From: Candidatus Terraquivivens yellowstonensis
GTDB taxonomy: Archaea > Thermoproteota > Nitrososphaeria_A > Caldarchaeales > Wolframiiraptoraceae
Assembly (NCBI GenBank): GCA_023539445.1
Contig: JAKCEW010000001.1
Location: 62,001 to 126,000, forward strand
DNA: 64,000 nucleotides
Direction of reading: 5' to 3'
Made by a program: the position numbers and the translations under genes. Numbering within the stretch: the first letter of the stretch is position 1; every line of letters begins with the position of its first letter. This document shows positions 34,164 to 42,145 of this stretch, piece by piece. The notes under the pieces are model-generated. The model saw only the letters and a list, made by a program, of their open reading frames with translations, was not told the origin of the DNA and ran no database searches.

Positions 34164-34637
34164 TTACTTTTTGCTTTCCTTTTCAGCGGCTTTGGCTGCT
34201 TTCCTCGATACTCCGACCGGGCCGCCTTTTCTGCCAGTTGTTCTGGTTCTCTGTCCCCTTACCTTAAGGCCTAACGAATGCCTAACGCCCCTCCAAGATT
34301 TTATCCTTATCTCCCTTTCTATATCTTCTTTGATCGCAAGCTCTAAGTCAGCGCCAAGAAGATGTTTCTTCTCTACCGGAGCCGGACTGTTTCTGTTTAT
34401 CATCCAGTCTGGTATGCCATACTCTAAGGGATTTTTTGCAACAGCCTCTATGCGTTGTAGTTGTTGTTCTGTCAGATAACCAATCCTTGTCTCGGTATCG
34501 AGTCCTAGAACTCTTGCTATGGCATATCCTAGGTTTATCCCTATGCCCTTTACCTTCGCAAGGGCATACGGTATTTTAAGTGTCCCATCCACGTCCGTGC
34601 CTAATATTCTAACGATGTACTTGAATTCTCCTGACAT
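34164..34637 (-). CDS. rps13: Ribosomal protein uS13
   Basis: 157 residues. VRILGTDVDGTLKIPYALAK, IGYLTEQQLQRIEAV and GVRHSLGLKVRGQRTRTTGR are the archaeal S13 signatures. It contacts tRNA and the large subunit. Unlike most archaea, no uS4, uS11 or RpoD follows here; the gene stands alone and converges on metE. Confidence 0.96.
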   Translation of the reverse strand: MSGEFKYIVRILGTDVDGTLKIPYALAKVKGIGINLGYAIARVLGLDTETRIGYLTEQQLQRIEAVAKNPLEYGIPDWMINRNSPAPVEKKHLLGADLELAIKEDIEREIRIKSWRGVRHSLGLKVRGQRTRTTGRKGGPVGVSRKAAKAAEKESKK

Positions 34638-34732
34638 TTCTCAAGCATCAAAGCCTTTTACTTATATAAAAACATAAATGGAAATGCGTAATCCTTTTTA
34701 GCAAGTTTTTGAAGATTCAACACGGAGTAACC

Positions 34733-35038
34733 ATGGCAATAGTTGGAGTAGAATGGATAATAATCATAATTATTATAGTGATATTTCTCATATGGGGTCC
34801 AAGTAAGATACCTGAACTGGCAAGGTCATTGGGTAAGGCCAAGAAAGAGTTTGAGAAAGCCATGAAGGAAGCCGAGGAGATTAAGCAACAGGCCGCCTCG
34901 AGCATAGACGTTCAGGCGTTGAAGAATGACGTAGATATGCTTATTGATATAGCGAAGAAACTAGGCATACCGACAGAAGGAAGGACAAGAGCGGAAATAT
35001 ACAACGACGTAATGACAAAACTCGGAAAGAGCACTTAA
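34733..35038 (+). CDS. tatA: Twin-arginine translocase subunit TatA
   Basis: 101 residues from ATG 34733, preceded by CGGAG. One N-terminal membrane helix (VGVEWIIIIIIIVIFLIWGP), the hinge GPSKIPELARSLG and a long amphipathic, charged helix (KAKKEFEKAMKEAEEIKQQA) give the TatA pattern. TatA multimerises to form the folded-protein translocation pore; tatC is not nearby. The C-terminal 50 residues form an extra conserved-looking helical segment. Confidence 0.9.
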   Translation: MAIVGVEWIIIIIIIVIFLIWGPSKIPELARSLGKAKKEFEKAMKEAEEIKQQAASSIDVQALKNDVDMLIDIAKKLGIPTEGRTRAEIYNDVMTKLGKST

Positions 35039-35129
35039 CAACCTTGCCTGTTGCCTCTATTAACGCCCCTTAACTAAACTATAAGCAATGTTTTAGATCA
35101 GGTGTTAAAATAAGGCCCCGTGGTTATGC

Positions 35130-35148
35130 AAAGCTTTTAAAAAGCTTT
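35130..35148. promoter_or_regulatory. Perfect 19-bp palindrome upstream of EF-2
   Basis: AAAGCTTTT (35130-35138), one central A, then AAAAGCTTT (35140-35148) form a perfect inverted repeat about 95 nt upstream of the EF-2 start, in a 200-nt intergenic stretch. It could be an operator or part of a transcript hairpin. No partner site is seen elsewhere in the gap. Confidence 0.3.
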
Positions 35149-35241
35149 ATAGAGTCTGAACATGGCTTTCTGGGCAGGAGCCTCCTCGGTGGCAACTATA
35201 TATGGCAGTATTTTAAACGAGACTTCAGGTGTTGAAGGAAA

Positions 35242-37462
35242 ATGCCCAGAGTGAAGAAGATCAGTGAAGTCGTTGACATTCTGAAAAATAAAGATAGTAT
35301 AAGGAACGTCGGCATCATAGCCCATACCTAAGGATGCTTTAATCCTTAGGGGGTAAGTAGATCACGGAAAGACAACCACGACGGATAGCCTTCTAGCGGC
35401 AGCGGGATTGCTTTCGCCATCTTTGGCCGGAAAAGCGTTAGCTCTGGATTATCTCGAAGAAGAACAGCAGCGCCAGATGACGATCAAGGCAGCTAACATT
35501 AGCCTCTACTACGAAATGGACTCGAAACCTTACATAATAAACCTCATAGACACTCCTGGACACGTCGACTTTTCTGGAAGGGTCACGAGGGCTTTAAGAG
35601 CAATAGACGGCGCAGTCGTTGTGGTGGACGCAGTCGAAGGTGTCATGACTCAGACTGAGACGGTGATAAGGCAGGCGGTGCAAGAAAGGGTCAAGCCGGT
35701 CCTATACATAAACAAAATCGATAGGCTGGTTAAGGAACTGAAGCTGACCCCTGAGAGGATTCAAGAGACGTTGGGTAGGATAATCATGGACGTCAACAGA
35801 CTGATAGAGATGTACGCTGAACCAGAGTTTAGGGATAAGTGGAAGGTTAGTATGGCCGCCGGCAGCGTGGCGATAGGTAGTGCAAAAGACAGGTGGGGAT
35901 TCACTTTACAACAAGCCCAGAAGAAGGGCATAAAGTTCAGCGATGTTATCAACGCGTTTGCGAAAGGCGATATAGATTGGCTCAGGGAAAACGCGCCGTT
36001 ACATGAAGCGATTCTCGAGATGGTAATAAACCACCATCCGCCTCCGCACGTAGCTCAAAAGTACAGAATACCGAAAATATGGAAGGGCCCGCTAGATAGC
36101 GATGTTGGTAAGGCCATGATGGAATGCGATGAAAACGGTCCTACGGTGATGGCCGTAACGGATGTAAAGGTTGACCCGCAAGCTGGTGTAGTGGTGACGG
36201 GTAGGTTATTCAGCGGTACCGTAAGCGATGGTAATGTATTGTTGCTGGTCGGAAGGAACATCACAGAAAGGGTCCAACAAGTTGCGGTATACATGGGCCC
36301 CTCGAGGGAAATAGTCGGTAGCCTGCCAGCCGGCAACATACCTGCGCTTTTAGGTATAGAAAATGCAAGGGCAGGTGACACACTCGCAACCGTAGATATG
36401 GTTCCATTCGAAACGTTGAAGTATGTGTCAGAACCTGTGGTTACGATATCGATAGAGCCGAAACATAGCAAGGATTTGCCGAAGCTTGTCGATTTCTTAA
36501 ACAAGTTGAGCATAGAAGACCCAACACTGGTCACAACAGTAAGACCTGAGACCGGCGAGTATCTGATAAGCGGTATGGGTACTTTACATCTAGAGATAGC
36601 TTTAACATGGATAGCTAAGGCGGGTCTGGAAGTAGTTCCGAGCAAACCGATAATACTATACAGAGAATCTGTCCAGAAAGTAGGGAAGGTCTTTGAAGGC
36701 AAATCGCCGAACAAACACAACAGGATATACATTAGGGCAGAACCGCTGGAACCTGAAGTGATCGAGTTGATAAGATCGGGTGAACTCTATGACGAAATGG
36801 ATAGGAAGCAGGTGGCGAAGATATTGCGAGACCATGGATGGGATGCTGAAGAAGCTAGGAACGTTTGGTGTATCGACCCTAGGGGCAACATACTCGTTGA
36901 CATGACGAAGGGAGCCCAGTATCTTCACGAATCTAAGATGATGATAATAGGCGGCTTCCAAAGGGTAGTCTCAGAAGGACCGCTTGCCGGAGAAGCCATG
37001 AGGGGGGTAAAGGCGGTTCTGGTTAACGTAGAACTACATGAAGACCCTGTACACAGAGGTTATGCCCAAATAGCGCCGGCGACGTGGAGGAGCCTCTATG
37101 CCAGCATACTGAGCGCAGACCCTGTGTTGTTAGAACCCATACTAAAGTTGGAGGCAAAGGTATCGCCTGAATTCATGGGCGCTGTGACTAGTGTCATAAG
37201 CTCGAAAAGGGGAAAGGTTCTAGATATAAGACAAGCTGAGTACATAACGATAATACAGGGTGAAATTCCGGCCGCTGAGACCTTTGACCTGAGCGAGGTC
37301 ATGAGGAGCGTTACGATGGGCAAGGCTTTCTGGGCGACCGAATTCTCTTCTTGGAAACCCGTTCCAGCGTCGATAAGGGATAAGGTCATAGCGGAGATAA
37401 GAAAGAGAAAGGGACTTCCGCCAGAAATACCGAAGATATCCGACTTTGTGGAAGAGGAATAG
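35242..37462 (+). CDS. fusA: Translation elongation factor EF-2, interrupted by a 31-nt BHB intron
   Basis: Exon 1 is 35242-35325 (28 codons, MPRVKKISEVVDIL...GIIAH) and exon 2 is 35357-37462 (VDHGKTTTTDSLLAAAG onward, 701 residues). Joined they give 729 residues, the normal length for archaeal EF-2, and restore AHVDHGKTTTTDSL, the GTPase P-loop. Other G motifs follow: TPGHVDF and NKIDR. The domain IV tip IAPATWRSLYA-type region and the C-terminal VTSVISSKRG are intact. EF-2 drives ribosomal translocation and is the diphthamide target. Unspliced mRNA would stop at codon 30 (His-Thr-stop). The long open exon 2 argues against a decayed gene. Confidence 0.92.
35326..35356 (+). other. Candidate archaeal mRNA intron with bulge-helix-bulge motif in EF-2
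   Basis: The 31 nt contain a perfect 9-bp hairpin (CCTAAGGAT 35327-35335, loop 35336-35341, ATCCTTAGG 35342-35350). A 4-bp central helix pairs exon GCCC (35320-35323) with intron GGGU (35351-35354). The 3-nt bulges are AUA (35324-35326) and AAG (35355-35357). Cutting after the second bulge base, as the archaeal splicing endonuclease does, gives exactly 35325|35326 and 35356|35357, the boundaries that protein homology demands. The outer helix is short (2 bp). Confidence 0.9.
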
Positions 37463-37471
37463 ACGCATAAT

Positions 37472-38119
37472 TTATCCTCTTCGCCCCAATTCTTCATTTG
37501 CTATCTTGTGGGCGGCGAGAATCGGCGACGGTATTTGGCCATTCTTTGTCAACCCCTTAACGATTTCTATGGCGGTGTTTAAGGATATTTTATGTCCAAC
37601 GCTAACGTACACGTTCTTGAATACTTCTTCACCAACAACGTCGCCATTCAACATCACGACCCTTCTGCCACTCACTCTTTTAACTTGACCACAAAGGAGT
37701 TTTTTCGCCACACCTATCGTTGGCTTATCCAGCACGATGCCGATGTAACATGCGATGCCAAACTTTCTGGGATGGAGTCTTCCGTTACCGTCGACGAGAA
37801 GCACATCAAAATCGCTCTTTAAACCTTTGATGGCATTAAGCATGGGTGGCGCCTCACGAAGGAAGAGAAGGCCTGGAACGTAAACATGTCGAACAATGCA
37901 TTTATGCTTGCTAACTTCAACTATGCGGCCGTCTTTGTCCTGTATGACGGCAACTGCGACGGCATTTTGGTTGGAATAAGCCACGTCAACCCCGCAGAAG
38001 AGCTCGTAACTCTCCAAGACGTCATGCTCGGAGACCATGCTTGCCATCTCCAACTGAAGCTTGATCGCCTCATCGTACGTGAGCGACTCAAGATTCAAAA
38101 GGTGCGCCATTTCCCTCAT
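37472..38119 (-). CDS. nfi: Endonuclease V
   Basis: 215 residues. FCGVDVAYSNQNAVAVAVIQ carries the first catalytic Asp, LLVDGNGRLHPRKFGIACY the second, and IGVAKKLLCG the conserved Lys region. The enzyme nicks DNA (and RNA) one base 3' of deaminated adenine (hypoxanthine). Family position of the Glu in FLREAPPML is also kept. It converges on EF-2 with only 9 nt between. Confidence 0.93.
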   Translation of the reverse strand: MREMAHLLNLESLTYDEAIKLQLEMASMVSEHDVLESYELFCGVDVAYSNQNAVAVAVIQDKDGRIVEVSKHKCIVRHVYVPGLLFLREAPPMLNAIKGLKSDFDVLLVDGNGRLHPRKFGIACYIGIVLDKPTIGVAKKLLCGQVKRVSGRRVVMLNGDVVGEEVFKNVYVSVGHKISLNTAIEIVKGLTKNGQIPSPILAAHKIANEELGRRG

Positions 38120-38193
38120 TCGACCCTACAACCATAACTCACTCGGGACATCGTTAAATCTCTATGCTGCAGTTACACAAAGAATCCGCGGAA

Positions 38194-38324
38194 AAAATTT
38201 TTTGAGGGTGCTGAACTAATTTCGTCCTACCGGCTAGGTTTGGGGCTTTATAATCCTTAGGCACTTGCAATTTTGTTTAAAATTTTTTACAAGATGCTTA
38301 AGTTTCACATTAAAATTTTTTGAC
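38194..38324. repeat. Three AAAATTTTTT-type elements upstream of argX
   Basis: The 10-mer AAAATTTTTT occurs at 38194, 38279 and 38312. Copies 1 and 3 continue with GA; copies 2 and 3 are followed by similar ACAA and TTAAG segments, and copies 2 and 3 are 33 bp apart, close to three helical turns. They lie in the 283-nt gap between endonuclease V and argX, before a TATA-like ATATAAATTTAT near 38339. They may be operator repeats or bent DNA. Confidence 0.3.
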
Positions 38325-38359
38325 AAACTTTTTAAGCATATAAATTTATATTAAGGCAA

Positions 38360-38416
38360 ATGGCCCTCTTTTCCGAAGAATTTGAGGTAGTGATGCCAGA
38401 AATTGCCGCCTGTTAA
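38360..38416 (+). CDS. Possible 18-residue leader peptide upstream of argX
   Basis: ATG at 38360 to TAA at 38414-38416 encodes MALFSEEFEVVMPEIAAC, overlapping the TTG start of argX by 14 nt in another frame. It lies about 15 nt after the TATA-like element, so a transcript would start near or at this ATG. No Lys or Arg codons are present, so a classical attenuation leader is unlikely. May be a chance frame. Confidence 0.25.
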   Translation: MALFSEEFEVVMPEIAAC

Positions 38417-39263
38417 AACATCCGATTCTGATGTAGAGGTGCTCTATGATGTTCCGAGGATAGAAGAAAAGCTGATAATCAGGGCTTTAACAAATTTGGG
38501 AATAAAGCCTAAACTGACGCCCGTCAAGGATACGCCCTTGGTTTTTAATGAGAGTGCGCCGAAAATCTGCATTGTCAGGCCAATGTCCATGTATAGGGCG
38601 GCGTACTCAGCCGCCGTTAGGGAGGCCTCCGGAAGTTTCACGATAAACAGCTCTGATACTATAATAACCTGCGGCGATAAAATATTGACACTTTCCAAAC
38701 TGGCATCGGCCGGTTTAAGAATACCAAAAAGCATAGTGGCTTTAACGATACAGTCTGCAGAAGAGGCAGGCAAATTGATAGGTTTGCCGTTGGTCGATAA
38801 ACCTCCGATTGGTGGATGGGGTAGGTTAGTCTCCCTTATCTCAGATGAGACTACCTACAGGAGTCTTTTGGAACACCGCGAAATGATGACAAGCCAGCAG
38901 CTTAAGACGCATATAATCCAAGAATACATAAAGACGCCCGGAAGGGACGTAAGGGTAATAGTTTTAGATAATGAGGTCTTGGGCGCTATGTATAGGTACA
39001 AGCAGGAAAACGAGTGGAGATCAAACGTCGCACTCGGAGCAAAGGCTGTGGGTTTCAAGCCAGATGATGAACTTAGGGAGATCTGCATAAAAGCCGCAAA
39101 CGCCGTCAAAGGTGTGTTTGTATCCATAGACGTACTCGAATCAAATGGATACTTCTTAAACGAGGTGAACGGTGTGCCGGAGTTTAGGGCTTTCATAGAA
39201 GCAACTAAAAGGAATGTGGCGGCAGATTTGGCCAATTACATAGTTAAGGTGCTTAAGCGATGA
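38403..39263 (+). CDS. argX: Glutamate--LysW ligase ArgX (RimK-type ATP-grasp)
   Basis: 286 residues from TTG 38403. An ATP-grasp ligase of the LysX/ArgX family: EVLYDVPRIEEKLIIRAL, LVDKPPIGGWGRLVSLI, IIQEYIKTPGRDVRVIVLDN, and NEVNGVPEFRAFIEATKRNV. The NGVPEFR...EAT form near the C-terminus resembles ArgX, whereas the paralogue at 43278 has NAVVEFKN as in LysX; I infer glutamate as substrate. It would attach glutamate to the C-terminus of LysW for arginine synthesis. Overlaps lysY by four bases. Confidence 0.8.
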   Translation: MPPVKTSDSDVEVLYDVPRIEEKLIIRALTNLGIKPKLTPVKDTPLVFNESAPKICIVRPMSMYRAAYSAAVREASGSFTINSSDTIITCGDKILTLSKLASAGLRIPKSIVALTIQSAEEAGKLIGLPLVDKPPIGGWGRLVSLISDETTYRSLLEHREMMTSQQLKTHIIQEYIKTPGRDVRVIVLDNEVLGAMYRYKQENEWRSNVALGAKAVGFKPDDELREICIKAANAVKGVFVSIDVLESNGYFLNEVNGVPEFRAFIEATKRNVAADLANYIVKVLKR

Positions 39264-40318
39264 CGGTTAAGGTATCAGTAATAGGTGCCTCGGGTTACAC
39301 CGGGGGCGAGCTTCTCAGATTGCTTGCAAACCATGATAAAGTAGAGCTGCTCTATGCAACATCTAGAGAATATGCAGGAAAGCCCCTAACATTGGTCCAC
39401 CCAAACTTAAGAGGTTTCTTCTCAGGCATGAAGTTCTCGGACGTAAACATAGACAAGATCTCTTCAGACTCTGACCTAGTGTTTGTGAACACTCCTGCTG
39501 GTGTATCGGTAAATTATACTCCAAAATTGCTGGAGGTCGGTCTAAGGGTTATAGACTTAAGTCCCGACTTCAGGTTAAAGAAAACAGAGGATTACGAACT
39601 CTGGTACGAAATGAAGCATCCGAAGCCAGAATTGCTCAAAGAGGCAGTATTCGGTCTACCGGAACTCCACCGGAGAGAGATAGCATCCGCAAAGCTCGTA
39701 GCATGTCCCGGTTGCAACTCCACAGCTGCCCTTCTCTCTCTTATACCTGCAGTTAAAGCTCACATCATAGACTTAGACCATATAGCTGTTGATGTCAAAG
39801 TTGGAAGTAGCGAAGCAGGAAGAATACCGACGGCTGGAACGCACCATCCAGAGAGGGCTAACGTGATGAGACCGTACGAAGCATCGGGACATAGACATGT
39901 GGCAGAAGTTGAACAAGAACTTTCACAAATAGCAGGTAGAGAATTAAGGATAGCATTCGTTCCACATGCTGTGGGAAGCGTAAGGGGTGCATTGGCAACT
40001 TCGCATGTTTGGCTCGTCGATCCTAACATGGATGAGCAAGATGTTTGGAAAGTTTACGCTGCTGAGTATGGAAAGGAACCCTTCGTTAGAATAGTCAGAG
40101 GTAAACCATACCAATATCCTGATCCAAAACACATCATAGGTAGCAATTTTGCGGATGTAGGTTTTGCTGTCGAAAAAAGAGTTGGTAGGGCTGCCCTTAT
40201 GGCCGCAATCGACAACTTAGTAAAGGGTGCAGCAGGTCAAGCTATACAATGCATGAACATAATGTTAGGTTTCGATGAGAAAACTGGCTTGAACTTTCCA
40301 GCCATCAGACCTGTTTGA
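39260..40318 (+). CDS. lysY: LysW-glutamyl/aminoadipyl-phosphate reductase LysY (ArgC family)
   Basis: 352 residues. NADPH-binding VIGASGYTGGELLRLL at the N-terminus, active-site Cys in CPGCNSTAALLSL, then VDVKVGSSEAGRIPTAGTHH and FVPHAVGSVRGALATSHVWL are the ArgC/LysY pattern. It reduces the carrier-bound acyl phosphate to the semialdehyde in arginine and lysine synthesis. Translationally coupled to argX. Only one ArgC-type gene is present, so it probably serves both pathways. Confidence 0.9.
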   Translation: MTVKVSVIGASGYTGGELLRLLANHDKVELLYATSREYAGKPLTLVHPNLRGFFSGMKFSDVNIDKISSDSDLVFVNTPAGVSVNYTPKLLEVGLRVIDLSPDFRLKKTEDYELWYEMKHPKPELLKEAVFGLPELHRREIASAKLVACPGCNSTAALLSLIPAVKAHIIDLDHIAVDVKVGSSEAGRIPTAGTHHPERANVMRPYEASGHRHVAEVEQELSQIAGRELRIAFVPHAVGSVRGALATSHVWLVDPNMDEQDVWKVYAAEYGKEPFVRIVRGKPYQYPDPKHIIGSNFADVGFAVEKRVGRAALMAAIDNLVKGAAGQAIQCMNIMLGFDEKTGLNFPAIRPV

Positions 40319-40373
40319 AGAAGCCTCGCAACAAAAAATAATAACCAGTGTAGCATATGTACGACGAAGTACG

Positions 40374-41234
40374 ATGAAGGTATTCCGGACTGTAAATGGG
40401 AAAGGTAAGATTAACACGTATGTTCAGAAAGATGATGAAATTTTTAGAGGAGCATACGATCCGTTAAACATTCTAGTAACCTTCAGGAAAGAAGGTAAGA
40501 TAGTCCTTATTGAGAAGGTAAGTCTAACGTTAGAGGAACTGCTCAAGAATGAGAAGTTAATCACGCCTTACGATCCACCAGAAATATGGGGTGCAGGCAT
40601 AGTTTATGAAAGGGCTAGAGTCAGATACACGGAAGAGGACGTCGCGATGATCAAAGGTGAGAGCATTTATGAGATAGCTTATGTATCCGAGAGACCTGAG
40701 CTATTCTTCAAAGATGCCGGTGGAAAGCGCTCCGTAGGGCATGAAGATTTCATCAACATCCGAAGCGATTCTGCTTGGACGTTGCCCGAACCTGAACTCG
40801 GCATCGTGTTAGACTCAGATGGGTCGATCCTTGGCTATACTGTATGTAACGACGTGACGGCACGCGACATCGAAGCTCAGAACCCTCTGTACTTACCACA
40901 AGCAAAAATCTATAAAGGCTGTTTTTCTTTCGGTCCGTTCGTAATAACCTCCGACGAAATTCCGGATCCGCATAACCTCACCATAAAAATGAGGATTTTA
41001 AGGGATGGTGAAGTAGTGTTCTATGGCGAAACGAACACCTCAAAGATGAAGAAGAGGTTGGAAACTATAGTTGCATACTTGCTGAGAGATAATGTAATAC
41101 CCTCTGGGACGCTAGTATCAACGGGTACGGGCATAATTCCGGGAAAAGATGTTCAGCTCAAAGATGGTGACAGGGTAGAAATCTACATCGAAAAGATAGG
41201 GACGTTGGTGAACTACGTAAGGAAACTTAAGTAA
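40374..41234 (+). CDS. FAH-family 2-keto-3-deoxy sugar acid dehydratase (KdaD-like)
   Basis: 286 residues. IWGAGIVYERARVRYTEED, FKDAGGKRSVGHEDFINIRS, WTLPEPELGIVLDSDGSILG, VCNDVTARDIEAQNPLYLPQ and AKIYKGCFSFGPFV match the 2-keto-3-deoxy-D-arabinonate/xylonate dehydratase type of the FAH superfamily known from Sulfolobus. E-P-E and a downstream Asp are metal ligands. It would yield 2-oxoglutarate semialdehyde in oxidative pentose breakdown. It lies inside the lysine/arginine cluster and overlaps the convergent aldolase by 22 nt. Confidence 0.75.
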   Translation: MKVFRTVNGKGKINTYVQKDDEIFRGAYDPLNILVTFRKEGKIVLIEKVSLTLEELLKNEKLITPYDPPEIWGAGIVYERARVRYTEEDVAMIKGESIYEIAYVSERPELFFKDAGGKRSVGHEDFINIRSDSAWTLPEPELGIVLDSDGSILGYTVCNDVTARDIEAQNPLYLPQAKIYKGCFSFGPFVITSDEIPDPHNLTIKMRILRDGEVVFYGETNTSKMKKRLETIVAYLLRDNVIPSGTLVSTGTGIIPGKDVQLKDGDRVEIYIEKIGTLVNYVRKLK

Positions 41235-41992
41235 CGCCTTACCTTATCAACATTGGAACGGTAGGTCTTTGCCAAATCGAATATATCGTAACCTATCGAT
41301 ACGAACTTAAAGCCCCTCTTGATGGCCTCCACAGCATCCTCAACGGAAAGCGCAGCCATCCCAGGCGCAACACCTTTTCTTTTACACGAATTCAAAACTT
41401 TCTCGATAGCTGACTTAAACTTTGGGTGTTCAACGTCCCCAAACACTCCCAAATTTGCGGATAAATCGTACGGTCCTATGAATGCTACATCGATGCCCTT
41501 GACCGAAAGTATTTCGTCGATATTATTGATCGCGTCCTCTGTCTCAATTTGAACGATCACAAGCATCTCATCACCAATTCTATTAAAATACTCGGTGTTA
41601 GACTCTAGCCCATAATATACGGCCCTTCTAGGACCAAAACCTCTAATACCTTTTGGCGGATACATCACGGCTTTGATAACCGCCTCGGCCTCTTCACGCG
41701 TGTTAACCCATGGAACCATGACGCCGTATGCGCCCACGTCCAAAACTCTTTTGATGGTCACGAAATCGTTCCACGGAACCCTAACAAGTGGGATGGTGTC
41801 TGTGCCATTAGTTGCAGGCAAAAGTCTTTGAACGTCATTTACCTCCAAAGAACCGTGCTCCATATCGAATAAAAGCCAATCAAGACCAACCTTGGATAAA
41901 GCTTCAACAACGTCTATGCTATTAATCGAAACCCAAGCACCTATGGCCACCTTACCATCATATAATAACTGCTTGACTTTGTTTTTTAACAC
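41213..41992 (-). CDS. HpcH/HpaI-family aldolase
   Basis: 259 residues from GTG 41992 (LKNKVKQLLYDGKVAIGAWV); the frame is open a further 46 codons upstream but that part is not conserved-looking. DWLLFDMEHGSLEVNDVQRL, VPWVNTREEAEAVIKAVMYP, GIRGFGPRRAVYYG and QIETEDAINNIDEILSVKG form the class II pyruvate aldolase pattern (Glu and Asp metal ligands). Such enzymes cleave 2-keto-3-deoxy or 4-hydroxy-2-oxo acids to pyruvate and an aldehyde. Convergent with the KdaD-like gene, which suggests related sugar acid substrates. Confidence 0.85.
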   Translation of the reverse strand: MLKNKVKQLLYDGKVAIGAWVSINSIDVVEALSKVGLDWLLFDMEHGSLEVNDVQRLLPATNGTDTIPLVRVPWNDFVTIKRVLDVGAYGVMVPWVNTREEAEAVIKAVMYPPKGIRGFGPRRAVYYGLESNTEYFNRIGDEMLVIVQIETEDAINNIDEILSVKGIDVAFIGPYDLSANLGVFGDVEHPKFKSAIEKVLNSCKRKGVAPGMAALSVEDAVEAIKRGFKFVSIGYDIFDLAKTYRSNVDKVRRYLSFLT

Positions 41993-42145
41993 GCGACTCA
42001 CCGCTGTTATACTGTAGTATGTATGCGTTATCGCTAGAAATTTATAAGTCTTGGTGTAATGAGCGATAATATTGACGAATTTCCGAATGTGTAGGTTAGG
42101 GAAATGTATAATTGACAGCAGCATTTTCATGAGCTTGCGAGAAAC

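Noticed and set aside
35242-35408. EF-2 as a pseudogene or simple frameshift error
   Set aside because: The extra bases are a clean 31-nt block with a perfect hairpin and a BHB whose cut sites match the protein frame exactly; both exons are fully conserved. A random error or decay would not produce this.
41993-42130. 46-residue extension of the HpcH/HpaI aldolase
   Set aside because: The segment is AT-rich, lacks homology-like features and covers the promoter region of the aldolase and lysZ; the GTG at 41992 starts at the usual family position.
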